Assembly (NCBI RefSeq): GCF_002950945.1
Contig: NZ_CP012673.1
Location: 14,375,501 to 14,439,500 of the forward strand
Direction: 5' to 3'
From: Sorangium cellulosum
GTDB taxonomy: Bacteria; Myxococcota_A; Polyangia; Polyangiales; Polyangiaceae
DNA length: 64,000 nucleotides
The notes under the pieces were generated by a model. It made no database searches and was not told the origin of the DNA. It worked only from the letters and a program-made list of their open reading frames with translations. How positions within the stretch are numbered: position 1 is the stretch's first letter; each line of letters opens with the position of its first letter. Shown here in pieces: positions 42,904 to 52,502 of this stretch. The position numbers and the translations under genes were made by a program.

Positions 42904-44676
42904 CTACTCGTCGACGATGACGTCTTCCTGCGTCGCCGCGAGGACCTCCTCGACGGTGGTGATGCCCTTGAGCACCTTGCGCGCCCCGTCGTCACGGAGC
43001 GTATCCATCCCCTGGGAAATGGCGACCCGCTTGATGGTCTGCGCGTCCGCGCTCTTCAGGATGAGCGGGCCCACGGCGTCGTCGATGACCATCAGCTCGT
43101 AGATGCCCCGCCGGCCGATGAAGCCCTTGTGGTTGCACGCCTCGCAGCCGCCGGGCTTGTGGAACAGGGCGCGGTCGATGTCCTCCCCGATGTACCCGTA
43201 CTTCTGTCCGTGCACGCTGTAGCGGGGCGAGAGCTTCCGCCGCGCCTTCCAGGCGAGCCGGTCCTGGTCGAGGCCGAGCTGCTGGAGCTCGTAGTCGGAG
43301 GGGCGGTAGGGGACCTTGCAGGTCGGGCAGAGCAGGCGCACGAGGCGCTGGGCGAGGATGCCGATGACGCTGCTCCGCACGAGGAACGGCTCGATCTCCA
43401 TCTCGACGAGGCGCGTCACGGCGCCCGCCGCGTCGTTCGTGTGGATGGTCGAGAGCACGAGGTGGCCGGTCAGCGAGGCGTGGATGGCGATGTCGGCGGT
43501 CTCCTTGTCGCGGATCTCGCCGACCATGATCACGTCCGGATCCTGGCGGAGGAACGCGCGGAGCGCCGAGGCGAAGGTGAGCCCGATCCCGGGGTGGACG
43601 TGGATCTGGTGGATGCCGCCGATCTCGTACTCGACCGGGTCCTCGGCCGTGAGGATGTTCCGGCTCGGCTCGTTGATCCGGTTGAGGCAGGCGTAGAGCG
43701 TGGTCGTCTTGCCGCTGCCGGTCGGGCCGGTGACGAGGATGATGCCGTCCGGCCGCTGGATGAGCGCGTCCATGATGGCGTACTCGCGCGGCGCGAAGCC
43801 GAGGTCGTCGAGCCCGAGCAGGACCGACGCCTTGTGCAGGATACGCATCACGATCCGCTCGAAGCCGCGGCTCGTCGGCACCGTCGAGACGCGGATGTCG
43901 ACGCTCTTCCCCGCGATCTTCAGGGTGATGCGGCCGTCCTGCGGGAGCCGCTTCTCGGCGATGTTGAGCGACGCCATGATCTTCACGCGGGCGATGATCG
44001 GCGCCATGAACTGCTTCGACGCGCGCTTGGCGACGTAGAGCTCGCCGTCGATCCGGTAGCGGACGACGACGTCGCGCTCCTCGGGCTCGATGTGGATGTC
44101 GCTCGCCCGCTCGCGGACCGCCTGCGCGAAGAGGCCGTTGACCCAGGCGATGATCGGGGCGTCGTCGTCCGAGTCGATGATGTCGACGAGGTTGTCCTCC
44201 TCGAGCGCCGTGTCGCCCTCGAGCTTCGCGCCGCCGTCCTCCTTCTTCTCCCAGACGCGGTTGATCGCGTTCAGCACGGCGTCGCTCGTGGCGACGGCGA
44301 TCTCGACCGGCTTGCCGAACAGCGCCCGCACGTCGTCGATCGCGGTCGTGTCGAGGGGGTCGGCGAGCGCGCAGTAGACGACGCCGTCCTGCTCGGCGAG
44401 CGGCAGGATCTTGTGCTGCTTGGCGTAGGTGATCGGCACCCGGCTCGCGAGCTCGAGCGGCACCGCGTCGATGTCGATGCGCGGGAGGAAGCCGACCTCG
44501 CACTCCTCGGCGAGCGCCTTCGCGATCGTCGCCTCGTCCGTGATGTTCGACTGGACGATGAGGTCCGCGAGCGGCTGGCCGCGCTCGCGGACGGTGTCGT
44601 AGAGCGGCGCCAGCCGCTCGGCGGGGACGACGCCCCGCCGGACCAGGATCTCGCCGAGGTAGTGCTGCATGTTCAT
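42904..44676 (-). CDS. gspE: Type II secretion ATPase GspE
   Basis: Hexameric ATPase of 590 residues that powers pseudopilus assembly. The N-terminal N1/N2 domains (YLGEILVRRGVV to about 130) are followed by the catalytic core: ERASDIHIEPEERDVVVRYRIDGELY, Walker A GPTGSGKTTTLY, Asp box AEDPVEYEI, Walker B QDPDVIMVGEIRD and the His box GHLVLSTIHTNDA. The zinc site is a CPTC and CEAC pair with a long insertion between them. The ATG at 44676 overlaps the gspD stop by ATGA. A very long upstream in-frame reading is a shadow in gspD. Confidence 0.96.
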   Translation of the reverse strand: MNMQHYLGEILVRRGVVPAERLAPLYDTVRERGQPLADLIVQSNITDEATIAKALAEECEVGFLPRIDIDAVPLELASRVPITYAKQHKILPLAEQDGVVYCALADPLDTTAIDDVRALFGKPVEIAVATSDAVLNAINRVWEKKEDGGAKLEGDTALEEDNLVDIIDSDDDAPIIAWVNGLFAQAVRERASDIHIEPEERDVVVRYRIDGELYVAKRASKQFMAPIIARVKIMASLNIAEKRLPQDGRITLKIAGKSVDIRVSTVPTSRGFERIVMRILHKASVLLGLDDLGFAPREYAIMDALIQRPDGIILVTGPTGSGKTTTLYACLNRINEPSRNILTAEDPVEYEIGGIHQIHVHPGIGLTFASALRAFLRQDPDVIMVGEIRDKETADIAIHASLTGHLVLSTIHTNDAAGAVTRLVEMEIEPFLVRSSVIGILAQRLVRLLCPTCKVPYRPSDYELQQLGLDQDRLAWKARRKLSPRYSVHGQKYGYIGEDIDRALFHKPGGCEACNHKGFIGRRGIYELMVIDDAVGPLILKSADAQTIKRVAISQGMDTLRDDGARKVLKGITTVEEVLAATQEDVIVDE

Positions 44677-47294
44677 TCGACGCGCTCCATCTGCCGCCCG
44701 CCCGGCGGCGTCACCCGGCGCGGCCGGGGCGGCGGGGCTCCGTTCGGCGGCGGGGGCGGCTGGACCACCTCGCCGTCCATGTCGAGCATGCCCGGCGCCA
44801 TCCCCGCGCCGCCGGTGCTCTTGCCGCCGAACGTCGGCAGCCCGACCGGCTCCACCGGCGTGTGCTCCCGCGGCCCCTTCGGGCGCGCCTCCTCCTCGAG
44901 GCGCGCGCGCTCCTCCTCGGTCAGCATCGACTGCCGGATGTCCTCGACCAGCCCGTTCGCCCGGCCGAAGTCGCGCGGCGGCTCCCACGCGGCGCTGTCG
45001 CTGAAGACGAAGTAGCGGTCGATGAACTCCTGCCGCTCCTGCATCTTGCGCTCGAAGATGGCCCGGAGGTCGTCCTGGTCGCGGATCACGTAGGGCGTGA
45101 GCACGAGCAGGAGGTTCGTCTTCGTCTTGGTCCTGACCCGCTGCCGGAAGAGGAACCCGAGCACCGGGATGTCGCCCAGGACCGGGATCTTCGTCTCCGA
45201 GGTGGTCGTGCCGTCGCGCACGAGGCCGCCGATCACCACGGTCTGCTGATCGCGGACGACGAGCGTGGTGCTCGCCGTGCGCTTGTTGATCGGGATCGCG
45301 CCGAGCGCGCCCTCCAGGGGGGCGCCGGCGTCGGAGATCTCCTCGGTGAGCTCCAGCCGCACCTGGTCCGAGTCGTTGACGTGGGGGATGACCTTGATCT
45401 TGGTGCCGACGTCCTGGCGCGCGGCGGCGCCGCCCAGGCCTCCGAGCAGCCCGCCGAGGCCGCCGAGGCCGCCGAGCGCGCCCGCGGCGCCCGCGCCGCC
45501 CGCCAGGCTCGCGAGCTGGTTGAGCCCGCCGCCGCCCACGTTGGTCTGCAGCGGGATGTTCTGGCCGATCGAGATCTCGGCCGGCACGTTGTCGGTCGCG
45601 AGGATGTGCGGCGTCGCGAGCACGTTGGAGTCGCCGTCCTGGGCCAGCGCGTGGAGGACGACGCCGAACGCGGGGATCGAGATGCCCGTGCCGAGGATGT
45701 CGTTCGAACCCTCGATGTCGGGGCCCCGGATGCCCAGCGCGAGCGCGCCGAGCTGCGCCGGCAGGCCGCCGACCGAGCGGACCACGTTGTTGCCGCCGTA
45801 GGCCACGCTGTCGTCGGTCTCGAGGCCCGTGAACGGGCTGCCGGCGTGGTAGCCGATGCCGAAATCGAGCGAGCGGTTGACGTTCACGTCCATGATCACC
45901 GCCTCGATGAACACCTGGCGCCGCGGCTCGTCGAGCTGGTCGATCACGTTGCGCAGCTGGGCGTAGTCGTGGGGCGACGACGTGATGAGCAGCTTGTTGC
46001 TCGCCTCGTCGCAGGTGACCTTGACCTGCCCCTCGAAGATGTCGTCGGTCGAGCCGGGCACCGGGGGGGTGTTGCGCGCGGCGCCCCTGCCGCCCACGGC
46101 GGCGCCGCCGCCTCCTCCGCCGCCGCCGAGGACCTGGTTCAGCGTGGCCGACAGCTCCTTGCAGCCGGCGTGCTGGAGCGAGAGCACGTGGACCTGCCCC
46201 TCGCCCGACTGCGGCACGTCGAGGCGCTTCAGGATGCCGAGGACGCGCAGGTAGTCCGGCTCGGAGGCCGTGATGATGAGCGAGTTGGTCCGGTCGTCCG
46301 GGATGATGCGGGCGCCCGTGCCGCCGGCGCCGCCGGCCCGGCCGGGCCTGCCGCCGGCGCCGCCGGCCGCCCTCGGGTCGACGATCTCGTTCAGCTTCGT
46401 CGCGACCTCCGCGGCGGAGCCGTAGTGCACCGGCTGCACCCACAGCTGATCGCCCGCGCCGCCGACGTCGATCTCCTCGACGATCCGGAGCATGCGCTGG
46501 ATGTTCGACCCGGTGTCCGTGATGATGAGCAGGTTGCCGGGCGGATAGACGCTGACGTCGCCGTCCTTCGACTTGAACTTGGTGAGGAGGCCGCCCGCCT
46601 CGGAGGCGTCGATATGGGACAGCCGGTACATGCGGGTGACGAACCGGTCCTCGGCGGGCACGGGCGCGGCGGTGCCGAACACGGGGGTCGTCTCCGAGAC
46701 GGCGCCGGGCGTCTCCACGATCTTGAGGAAGCGGCCGTGGGGGATGACGGTGAGGTCGTTCGAGGCGAGGATCGACAGGAACGCGCTGTACGCCTCGGCG
46801 ACGGTCACCTTCTCCGGCGCGTACACCGTGGCCTTGATCTGCCGCAGCTTGCCGCCGTAGATGAAGCGGCGTCCGGTGATGTTGCTGATCGCCTTCACCA
46901 GCTCGGGGAGGTCGGCCTCGTCGAGGTTGAAGCTGACTTTGTAGCCGCCGGGCTTCGGCTTGAACTCGATCTCCTGGACGCCTTGTTTGACCGCGGCGAG
47001 CGGATCGTCTCCGGCGTCGCCCGCGGCGCCCGCGCCCGCGGCGCCCGCCGCACCCGCGCCCGCCGCACCCGGCGCGCCGGGGCCTGCGGCCGGACCGGGC
47101 GTCGTCGGGGCGGCGCCCGGGCGGGCGGGCACCGGCGGCGTGGTCTGGCCTGGGGTCCGCAGCACGGGGGCGGCGCGGTTCGCGGGCTGCGCCGCGGCGG
47201 GCAGGGCCGCCGCGGCGAACACGAGCGCCGCCACCGGCGCGGCGAGGAGCCTCCTCCGGAGGCGGCAGGATCGCTCGAGGGTCGTCATCACCAT
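44673..47294 (-). CDS. gspD: Type II secretion outer-membrane secretin GspD
   Basis: Protein of 873 residues with a signal peptide (about 1-35) and a Pro/Ala/Gly-rich linker to about 100. N0-N3 domains carry the repeated pattern LLIITDTGSNIQRMLRIVEEIDV and NSLIITASEPDYLRVLGILKRLD. The secretin channel domain (about 480-780) has VFIEAVIMDVNVNRSLDFG, VVLHALAQDGDSNVLATPHILATDN, LVVRDQQTVVIGGLVRDG and VPVLGDIPVLGFLFR. Two Gly-rich insertions (near residues 330 and 600) are odd. The start follows gspC and a small membrane-protein gene. Confidence 0.95.
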   Translation of the reverse strand: MVMTTLERSCRLRRRLLAAPVAALVFAAAALPAAAQPANRAAPVLRTPGQTTPPVPARPGAAPTTPGPAAGPGAPGAAGAGAAGAAGAGAAGDAGDDPLAAVKQGVQEIEFKPKPGGYKVSFNLDEADLPELVKAISNITGRRFIYGGKLRQIKATVYAPEKVTVAEAYSAFLSILASNDLTVIPHGRFLKIVETPGAVSETTPVFGTAAPVPAEDRFVTRMYRLSHIDASEAGGLLTKFKSKDGDVSVYPPGNLLIITDTGSNIQRMLRIVEEIDVGGAGDQLWVQPVHYGSAAEVATKLNEIVDPRAAGGAGGRPGRAGGAGGTGARIIPDDRTNSLIITASEPDYLRVLGILKRLDVPQSGEGQVHVLSLQHAGCKELSATLNQVLGGGGGGGGAAVGGRGAARNTPPVPGSTDDIFEGQVKVTCDEASNKLLITSSPHDYAQLRNVIDQLDEPRRQVFIEAVIMDVNVNRSLDFGIGYHAGSPFTGLETDDSVAYGGNNVVRSVGGLPAQLGALALGIRGPDIEGSNDILGTGISIPAFGVVLHALAQDGDSNVLATPHILATDNVPAEISIGQNIPLQTNVGGGGLNQLASLAGGAGAAGALGGLGGLGGLLGGLGGAAARQDVGTKIKVIPHVNDSDQVRLELTEEISDAGAPLEGALGAIPINKRTASTTLVVRDQQTVVIGGLVRDGTTTSETKIPVLGDIPVLGFLFRQRVRTKTKTNLLLVLTPYVIRDQDDLRAIFERKMQERQEFIDRYFVFSDSAAWEPPRDFGRANGLVEDIRQSMLTEEERARLEEEARPKGPREHTPVEPVGLPTFGGKSTGGAGMAPGMLDMDGEVVQPPPPPNGAPPPRPRRVTPPGGRQMERVE

Positions 47295-47344
47295 CAGTCG
47301 ACTCGATATTCTCTGCGTGGGTGGGGTGTGGGGGGCGGCGCCGC

Positions 47345-47647
47345 TCAGTCGGCGCTCGGCGCGCTGTCGCGCTCGGCCTGCGAGGGGGCTCGCAGCCGCT
47401 TCGAGCGGGATGTCTTGCCCAGGGCGGCCTTGCTCGTCCCGGTGGCGGCCTCGCTCTCGGCCTCCTCCGTTTCTTCCGCGGCGGACCCCGCAGCGTCATG
47501 GGGCGGCAGGACGGCCTTGGCGACCGACACGAGGACGAGGCTCATGACCCCGACGAACGCGAGGGAGCCCAGGGCGAACGTGCCGATATACAGCAGCGTA
47601 CGCCGGAGCAGGCTCCCCTCGTTCAGCGTCCCTATCCACCGCGCCAT
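47345..47647 (-). CDS. Small single-helix membrane protein in the gsp operon
   Basis: Protein of 100 residues between gspC and gspD. It has one membrane helix (about 18-45, LYIGTFALGSLAFVGVMSLVLVSVA) and a soluble tail rich in Glu, Ala, Ser and Lys. No family is recognised. The gene has its own ATG and is spaced by 50 bases from both neighbours in the same direction, so it is very likely part of the operon. Topology would place the tail in the periplasm if the short N-terminus is cytoplasmic. It could be an accessory platform or pilotin-like component, but this is inference. Confidence 0.7.
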   Translation of the reverse strand: MARWIGTLNEGSLLRRTLLYIGTFALGSLAFVGVMSLVLVSVAKAVLPPHDAAGSAAEETEEAESEAATGTSKAALGKTSRSKRLRAPSQAERDSAPSAD

Positions 47648-47697
47648 ACAGCTCCCTTGCTCTCGTCTACTCTCGTCGTGAGTTCAGTCCGCAGCGC

Positions 47698-48678
47698 TCA
47701 CTTGATGTTGAAGTCGAGGTTCATCGGCTTGCCCTTGCGGTTGACGCTCACCGTGAGCCTGTCCGCCGTCCGGAGCCGCGCGTACGCCTCGAGGGCCTTC
47801 TGGGGGTCGCTCATCTCAAACCCGTTGATGCTGGACAGCCGATCTCCGTTCTCCAGGCCGAGCGTCCCGAGCAGCGAGTTCGGTCGAATCCCGAACAGAC
47901 GGATGCCGACCACCTTGTCGCCCTCCTTCTCGGGGACGATACGCGCGGAGCGCATCAGCTCGGCCTGGTTCTCCAGGATCTGGTCGACGACGCTGCGCTC
48001 GACGTTGAACTCCGTCTCGCTCACCCGGTGGATCTTCGACGCGATCTCGGGCGGGACCGGCTTGCCGCCGCGGGAGCTCGACGGGGGCTTCTTGTCGCTC
48101 GTCGTCGTCGACGTCGGGGGCGGGGGCGCCGCGGCGGCGCGCGCGTTCGCGGCGGGGCCGCCCACGATGGCCTGGCACCGCGCGCTGCCGCTCGTCAGCC
48201 AGACCCGGTCCCAGCCGACGTAGTACACCGTGTGCCCGCTGATCTCGTCGCCCTGCCGCCGCAGGATCGCCTTGCCGTCCGAGCCGGCCATGGCCGCGAA
48301 CGACCACTCGGGATCCTCCGCCTGGGTGATGAGCAGGACGCGGGCGCTGTCACACGACGGGTCCTGGTACGGGTCCTTGTTGCTGATCTCCGGCTGGACG
48401 TTCGGGATCTCGACCGGCCTGCCGTCGAGTGGTCCCGTGACCGAGTCGAACGGGTTGCGCGAGAGGATCAGGGCGGCGCTCGTCGCGTGGTCCTGGTTCG
48501 CCGTCGACCCGAACGACGCCGGGCGCGGCGCCGGGCGCGGCGGGGGGGGCGGCGCGTCGACCGCGACGCTGGAGGCCACGAGCTGCCCCATGCCCGACGC
48601 CTGGAAATAGGCGGCGAGCGCGATCAGCACGCCTAGAACCCAGGGAAAATACCGTTTCAGGATCGCGTCGATGCCCAT
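47698..48678 (-). CDS. gspC: Type II secretion protein GspC
   Basis: Protein of 326 residues with an N-terminal membrane helix (about 12-32), a Pro-rich linker, the homology region (SAALILSRNPFDSV, LITQAEDPEWSFAAM) and a PDZ-like C-terminal domain (GIRLFGIRPNSLLGTLGLENGDRLSSINGFEMSDPQKALEAY). GspC connects the inner-membrane platform to GspD. It is the first gene of the operon. A GAGGAG ribosome site stands 9 bases before the ATG at 48678. Confidence 0.93.
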   Translation of the reverse strand: MGIDAILKRYFPWVLGVLIALAAYFQASGMGQLVASSVAVDAPPPPPRPAPRPASFGSTANQDHATSAALILSRNPFDSVTGPLDGRPVEIPNVQPEISNKDPYQDPSCDSARVLLITQAEDPEWSFAAMAGSDGKAILRRQGDEISGHTVYYVGWDRVWLTSGSARCQAIVGGPAANARAAAAPPPPTSTTTSDKKPPSSSRGGKPVPPEIASKIHRVSETEFNVERSVVDQILENQAELMRSARIVPEKEGDKVVGIRLFGIRPNSLLGTLGLENGDRLSSINGFEMSDPQKALEAYARLRTADRLTVSVNRKGKPMNLDFNIK

Positions 48679-48696
48679 GCGCCCGTGCTCCTCTAA

Positions 48697-48711
48697 GCGA
48701 GTACCGTGCCA
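48697..48711 (-). promoter_or_regulatory. Sigma-54 promoter-like element before gspC
   Basis: On the minus strand TGGCACGGTACTCGC matches the sigma-54 consensus TGGCACGNNNNTTGC at every fixed base but one, with correct GG-to-GC spacing. A sigma-54 activator gene lies just upstream. Against it, the predicted start of transcription (about 48685) would fall after the gspC ribosome site, so it may be coincidence or gspC may be read differently from this promoter. Confidence 0.4.
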
Positions 48712-48888
48712 GCGGTCAAACCGCCGGCGAATCTTCGCTGTTCCCGCGGATTTGCGGGGGCTGCCCCGCCAAGGTGACGCACCCGCGGCGAGCGGGGCGG
48801 TCTATTTTGCCAAACTGACAACGGGATCTTCTCGTCGGGGGTGGCGAGCCCGGGCGAGCCCTGGCCGCCGTGGGGGGTGTACGCTGCG

Positions 48889-50304
<1,416 letters not shown>

Positions 50305-50360
50305 GCGCCACCATGTCACAGACGGCGTCGTGTTGTCGAGCCGGCGGCACGGTCGGCGGC

Positions 50361-50395
50361 GGTCTGACAAAGTCCGGTCGGCGGTCTGACAAAGT
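50361..50395. repeat. 22-bp-period direct repeats upstream of the NtrC-type gene
   Basis: GGTCTGACAAAGT occurs exactly at 50361-50373 and again at 50383-50395, each within a longer CGGTCGGCGGTCTGACAAAGT context. The copies are two helical turns apart and 57-91 bases before the regulator's ATG (minus strand), a normal position for operator or activator sites. Confidence 0.7.
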
Positions 50396-50436
50396 GACAG
50401 CGCGCACCGGAACGCGGCGATCGCCGCGGATCTCGC

Positions 50437-51015
50437 TCAGCGGATGAGCCTGGCGAGGTGCTTGAAGTCGTCGGTCCCGGCGACGCGGAGCCAGTCGAAG
50501 ACGACCGTCTCCGCGGTGGTGAGGGTCGCGCCCGCGGCGCGGCAGAGGTCGAGCCCGGCGAGGCGGTGGTCGTCCCGCCGGGAGGCGACGCCGTCGAGGG
50601 GGACGTGGACGAGCACGCCGCGGGCGGCGAGGTCGCGGGCGGTCTGGTAGACGCAGACGTGCGCCTCCATGCCGACGACGATCGCGGCGCGCGGGGCGAG
50701 CTTGGCCCACGCGCGCTCGAACTCGGCGGCGTCGCAGGCGGAGAACTCCATCTTCGAGAGGACGGGCGCGCCCGCCTGCGCGAGGCGGTCGGCGATCGGG
50801 CGGACGGTCGGCCCGAGCCCGGCGGGGTACTGCTCGGTGGCGAGCACGGGCGCGCCGAGCCGCCGCGCCGCCTCGATCAGGAGGGTCGCCGCGCGTGTCA
50901 GCGCCTCCATCTGAGGGGCGGGCATGGCGGCGGCGAGCTTCTCCTGGACGTCGACGACGACGACCGCGGTCGCGGCGGGCTCGAGGCGTTGCATGGGGGT
51001 CGGCATGGGGCTCAC
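50437..51015 (-). CDS. Isochorismatase-family cysteine hydrolase
   Basis: Protein of 192 residues of the isochorismatase/nicotinamidase-like fold. The catalytic triad is visible: Asp in VVVVDVQEKL (residue about 21), Lys in LSKMEFSAC and Cys in GMEAHVCVYQT. It lacks the metal-binding histidines of nicotinamidases, so it fits the group of YcaC-like or unassigned hydrolases; the substrate is unknown. The ATG at 51015 overlaps the stop of the upstream gene by ATGA and follows the same operon as the beta-domain protein and the ferredoxin. Confidence 0.87.
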   Translation of the reverse strand: MSPMPTPMQRLEPAATAVVVVDVQEKLAAAMPAPQMEALTRAATLLIEAARRLGAPVLATEQYPAGLGPTVRPIADRLAQAGAPVLSKMEFSACDAAEFERAWAKLAPRAAIVVGMEAHVCVYQTARDLAARGVLVHVPLDGVASRRDDHRLAGLDLCRAAGATLTTAETVVFDWLRVAGTDDFKHLARLIR

Positions 51016-51455
51016 CTCGCCGCCCGGAAGCTCTTGAGGAACCGGAGGAGATCGCTCCGCAGGTCGAAGCGGAGGAGCGCCTCGCCGATGACGGCGCCGC
51101 CGTCGCTCACGAGGACGCCGGGCAGGACGGTCATCGACTCGAGCAGGTCGCCCGGGCGCACGGTCTTCCGGCCGGCGAACGCGCAGCGGCGGCCGTCGTT
51201 CGCGGTGAACTCGAAGGCGTAGGGGAGGGTGCCGGTGCGCGCGACGTCGAGGCCGAGGCGGCCGGTGAGGTAGCGGTGGTCGGCGAACCCCTCGGCGTCG
51301 ATCTCGCCCTCGATCTCGACCTCGGGCTTGCGGAGGAACTTGAGGAGGCCGCGCGAGCGGGCGCGGATGGTGAACGACATGGGCCGCTCGTCGGAGGGGG
51401 AGTCGACGAGGTGGAAGCTGCCGGCCATGGTCTCGCAGAACTCGAAGCCGGCCAT
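51012..51455 (-). CDS. Small beta-rich protein resembling oxidoreductase-linked domains
   Basis: Protein of 147 residues. MAGSFHLVDSPSDERPMSF opens it, followed by VEIEGEIDAEGFADHRYLTGRLGL and YAFEFTANDGRRCAFAGRK. This pattern resembles the beta-barrel domain that in some myxobacteria and actinobacteria precedes or accompanies GMC-type sterol oxidases, but there is no oxidase here. No signal peptide. The start is inside the ferredoxin gene's stop (ATGA), and the stop overlaps the isochorismatase-like start, so the three are surely co-translated. Function unknown. Confidence 0.65.
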   Translation of the reverse strand: MAGFEFCETMAGSFHLVDSPSDERPMSFTIRARSRGLLKFLRKPEVEIEGEIDAEGFADHRYLTGRLGLDVARTGTLPYAFEFTANDGRRCAFAGRKTVRPGDLLESMTVLPGVLVSDGGAVIGEALLRFDLRSDLLRFLKSFRAAR

Positions 51456-51838
51456 CACGCCCCCGTGGGCGCGCCGCGGGGAGGCGCGGGGAGCGGCGGG
51501 CCGGCCGTCGCCTCGGTGAAGTCCTCGGGCGGGAGGACGAGCCGCTCGACGCGGCGGCCCGAGGCGAGGGCGTCGACGATCTCCGGGACGTCCGCGGGGG
51601 TCACGCGGCCGTAGAAGTAGCCGTCCGGCTCGACCGCGATGGCGGGGCCCGCCCAGCAGACGTCGAGGCAGCTCGCGGAGCACGCGCGCACCTCGGTCTT
51701 GGCGAGGCCGCGCTCGGCGATCGCCGCCTTGAGCTGCGCGTGGAGGCCCTCGGCGCCGCGCTGGGCGCAGGAGCCCTTCGGGACGCCGTCGGGGCGGCGG
51801 TTGACGCAGACGAAAAGGTAACGTTTTCGCTGGGGCAC
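51455..51838 (-). CDS. Thioredoxin-like 2Fe-2S ferredoxin
   Basis: Protein of 127 residues starting at a GTG at 51838 (VPQRKRYLFVCVNRR). Cysteines in FVCVNRR, GSCAQRG, CSASC and DVCWAGPAI follow the spacing of thioredoxin-fold (2Fe-2S) ferredoxins, which carry C-x(10-12)-C and later C-x(3)-C type ligands. Extra cysteines are present and the exact four ligands are not certain. The C-terminal 30 residues are Pro/Ala-rich. It is the first gene of a tightly overlapping three-gene operon and could give electrons to an unidentified partner. Confidence 0.85.
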   Translation of the reverse strand: MPQRKRYLFVCVNRRPDGVPKGSCAQRGAEGLHAQLKAAIAERGLAKTEVRACSASCLDVCWAGPAIAVEPDGYFYGRVTPADVPEIVDALASGRRVERLVLPPEDFTEATAGPPLPAPPRGAPTGA

Positions 51839-52038
51839 GAGGGGGATCCTCGTGCGGGGCGGGCGCCGGGTCAAGCTGGCGGGGGAGGGGGAGGGGCGTG
51901 GGCTGAAGGTGAACCCGGGCTTTCCAGATCGATGTTCGCAGGGCAACTTTCTGCGCCGCCGGCTTCGCCCGAGGATGACCGCCGCGGTCGCGGCGGCTGG
52001 GACCGTGGATGTCCCGCCCGCCGAGCTGAGGCGATGCG

Positions 52039-52482
52039 TTACATGGTGTAGAGATAGAGGTAGAGGTGGGGAGTCGTTCCTGCTCGGAGCATGTACCCGT
52101 GCGTGAGCGGAGGCTTGAAGAAGTCGCCTGCGTCGTACATCTCTCCTTTCAAGCTAAAGCCGCCATCCCTCGCATTCTCCACGAGCAGGTCGCGCGCATC
52201 TGAAGGAAACCAGTCGAGCCGCTCGGGCGGGATGATCAGCTCGGCGCGCGGCCGGGGGCGACGTGCCGCCTCGCGCACTATCGTCTCCAGATCGCGTGCC
52301 TCGAAGGTCAGCAGCGCGGCCAGATCCCAATCTGTCGGTCCGAAGCCGACCACGCCTCGAACGGCCGTCGTATAGAGGACACGCGTCGGCGCGCAGGGGA
52401 GACGGATGAGCTTCGATAGCCCTCCCATGTCGGCCCGCGGCGGTCGGGCCGTCGAATCGTGCTCTCGGTCGGGGGTCTTCAC
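52039..52482 (-). CDS. Unrecognised protein, candidate immunity partner of the 52503 gene
   Basis: Protein of 147 residues from a GTG at 52482 with a GAGGAG ribosome site about 8 bases upstream. It opens with a short polar lead, then MGGLSKLIRLPCAPTRVLY and VVGFGPTDWDLAALLTFEARDLE, and ends with many aromatic residues (TPHLYLYLYTM). No known domain. It lies 20 bases after the effector-like gene in the same direction, which suggests a toxin-immunity layout. GC content is lower than in the surroundings. Function inferred from position only. Confidence 0.55.
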   Translation of the reverse strand: MKTPDREHDSTARPPRADMGGLSKLIRLPCAPTRVLYTTAVRGVVGFGPTDWDLAALLTFEARDLETIVREAARRPRPRAELIIPPERLDWFPSDARDLLVENARDGGFSLKGEMYDAGDFFKPPLTHGYMLRAGTTPHLYLYLYTM

Positions 52483-52502
52483 GGTCTCCTCTTCACCGTC
52501 CG

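Noticed and set aside
42904..47499. One giant minus-strand protein of 1,531 residues covering gspD and gspE
   Set aside because: Only the last 590 residues are real (GspE). The upstream part is an out-of-frame reading of gspD, which has its own secretin frame.
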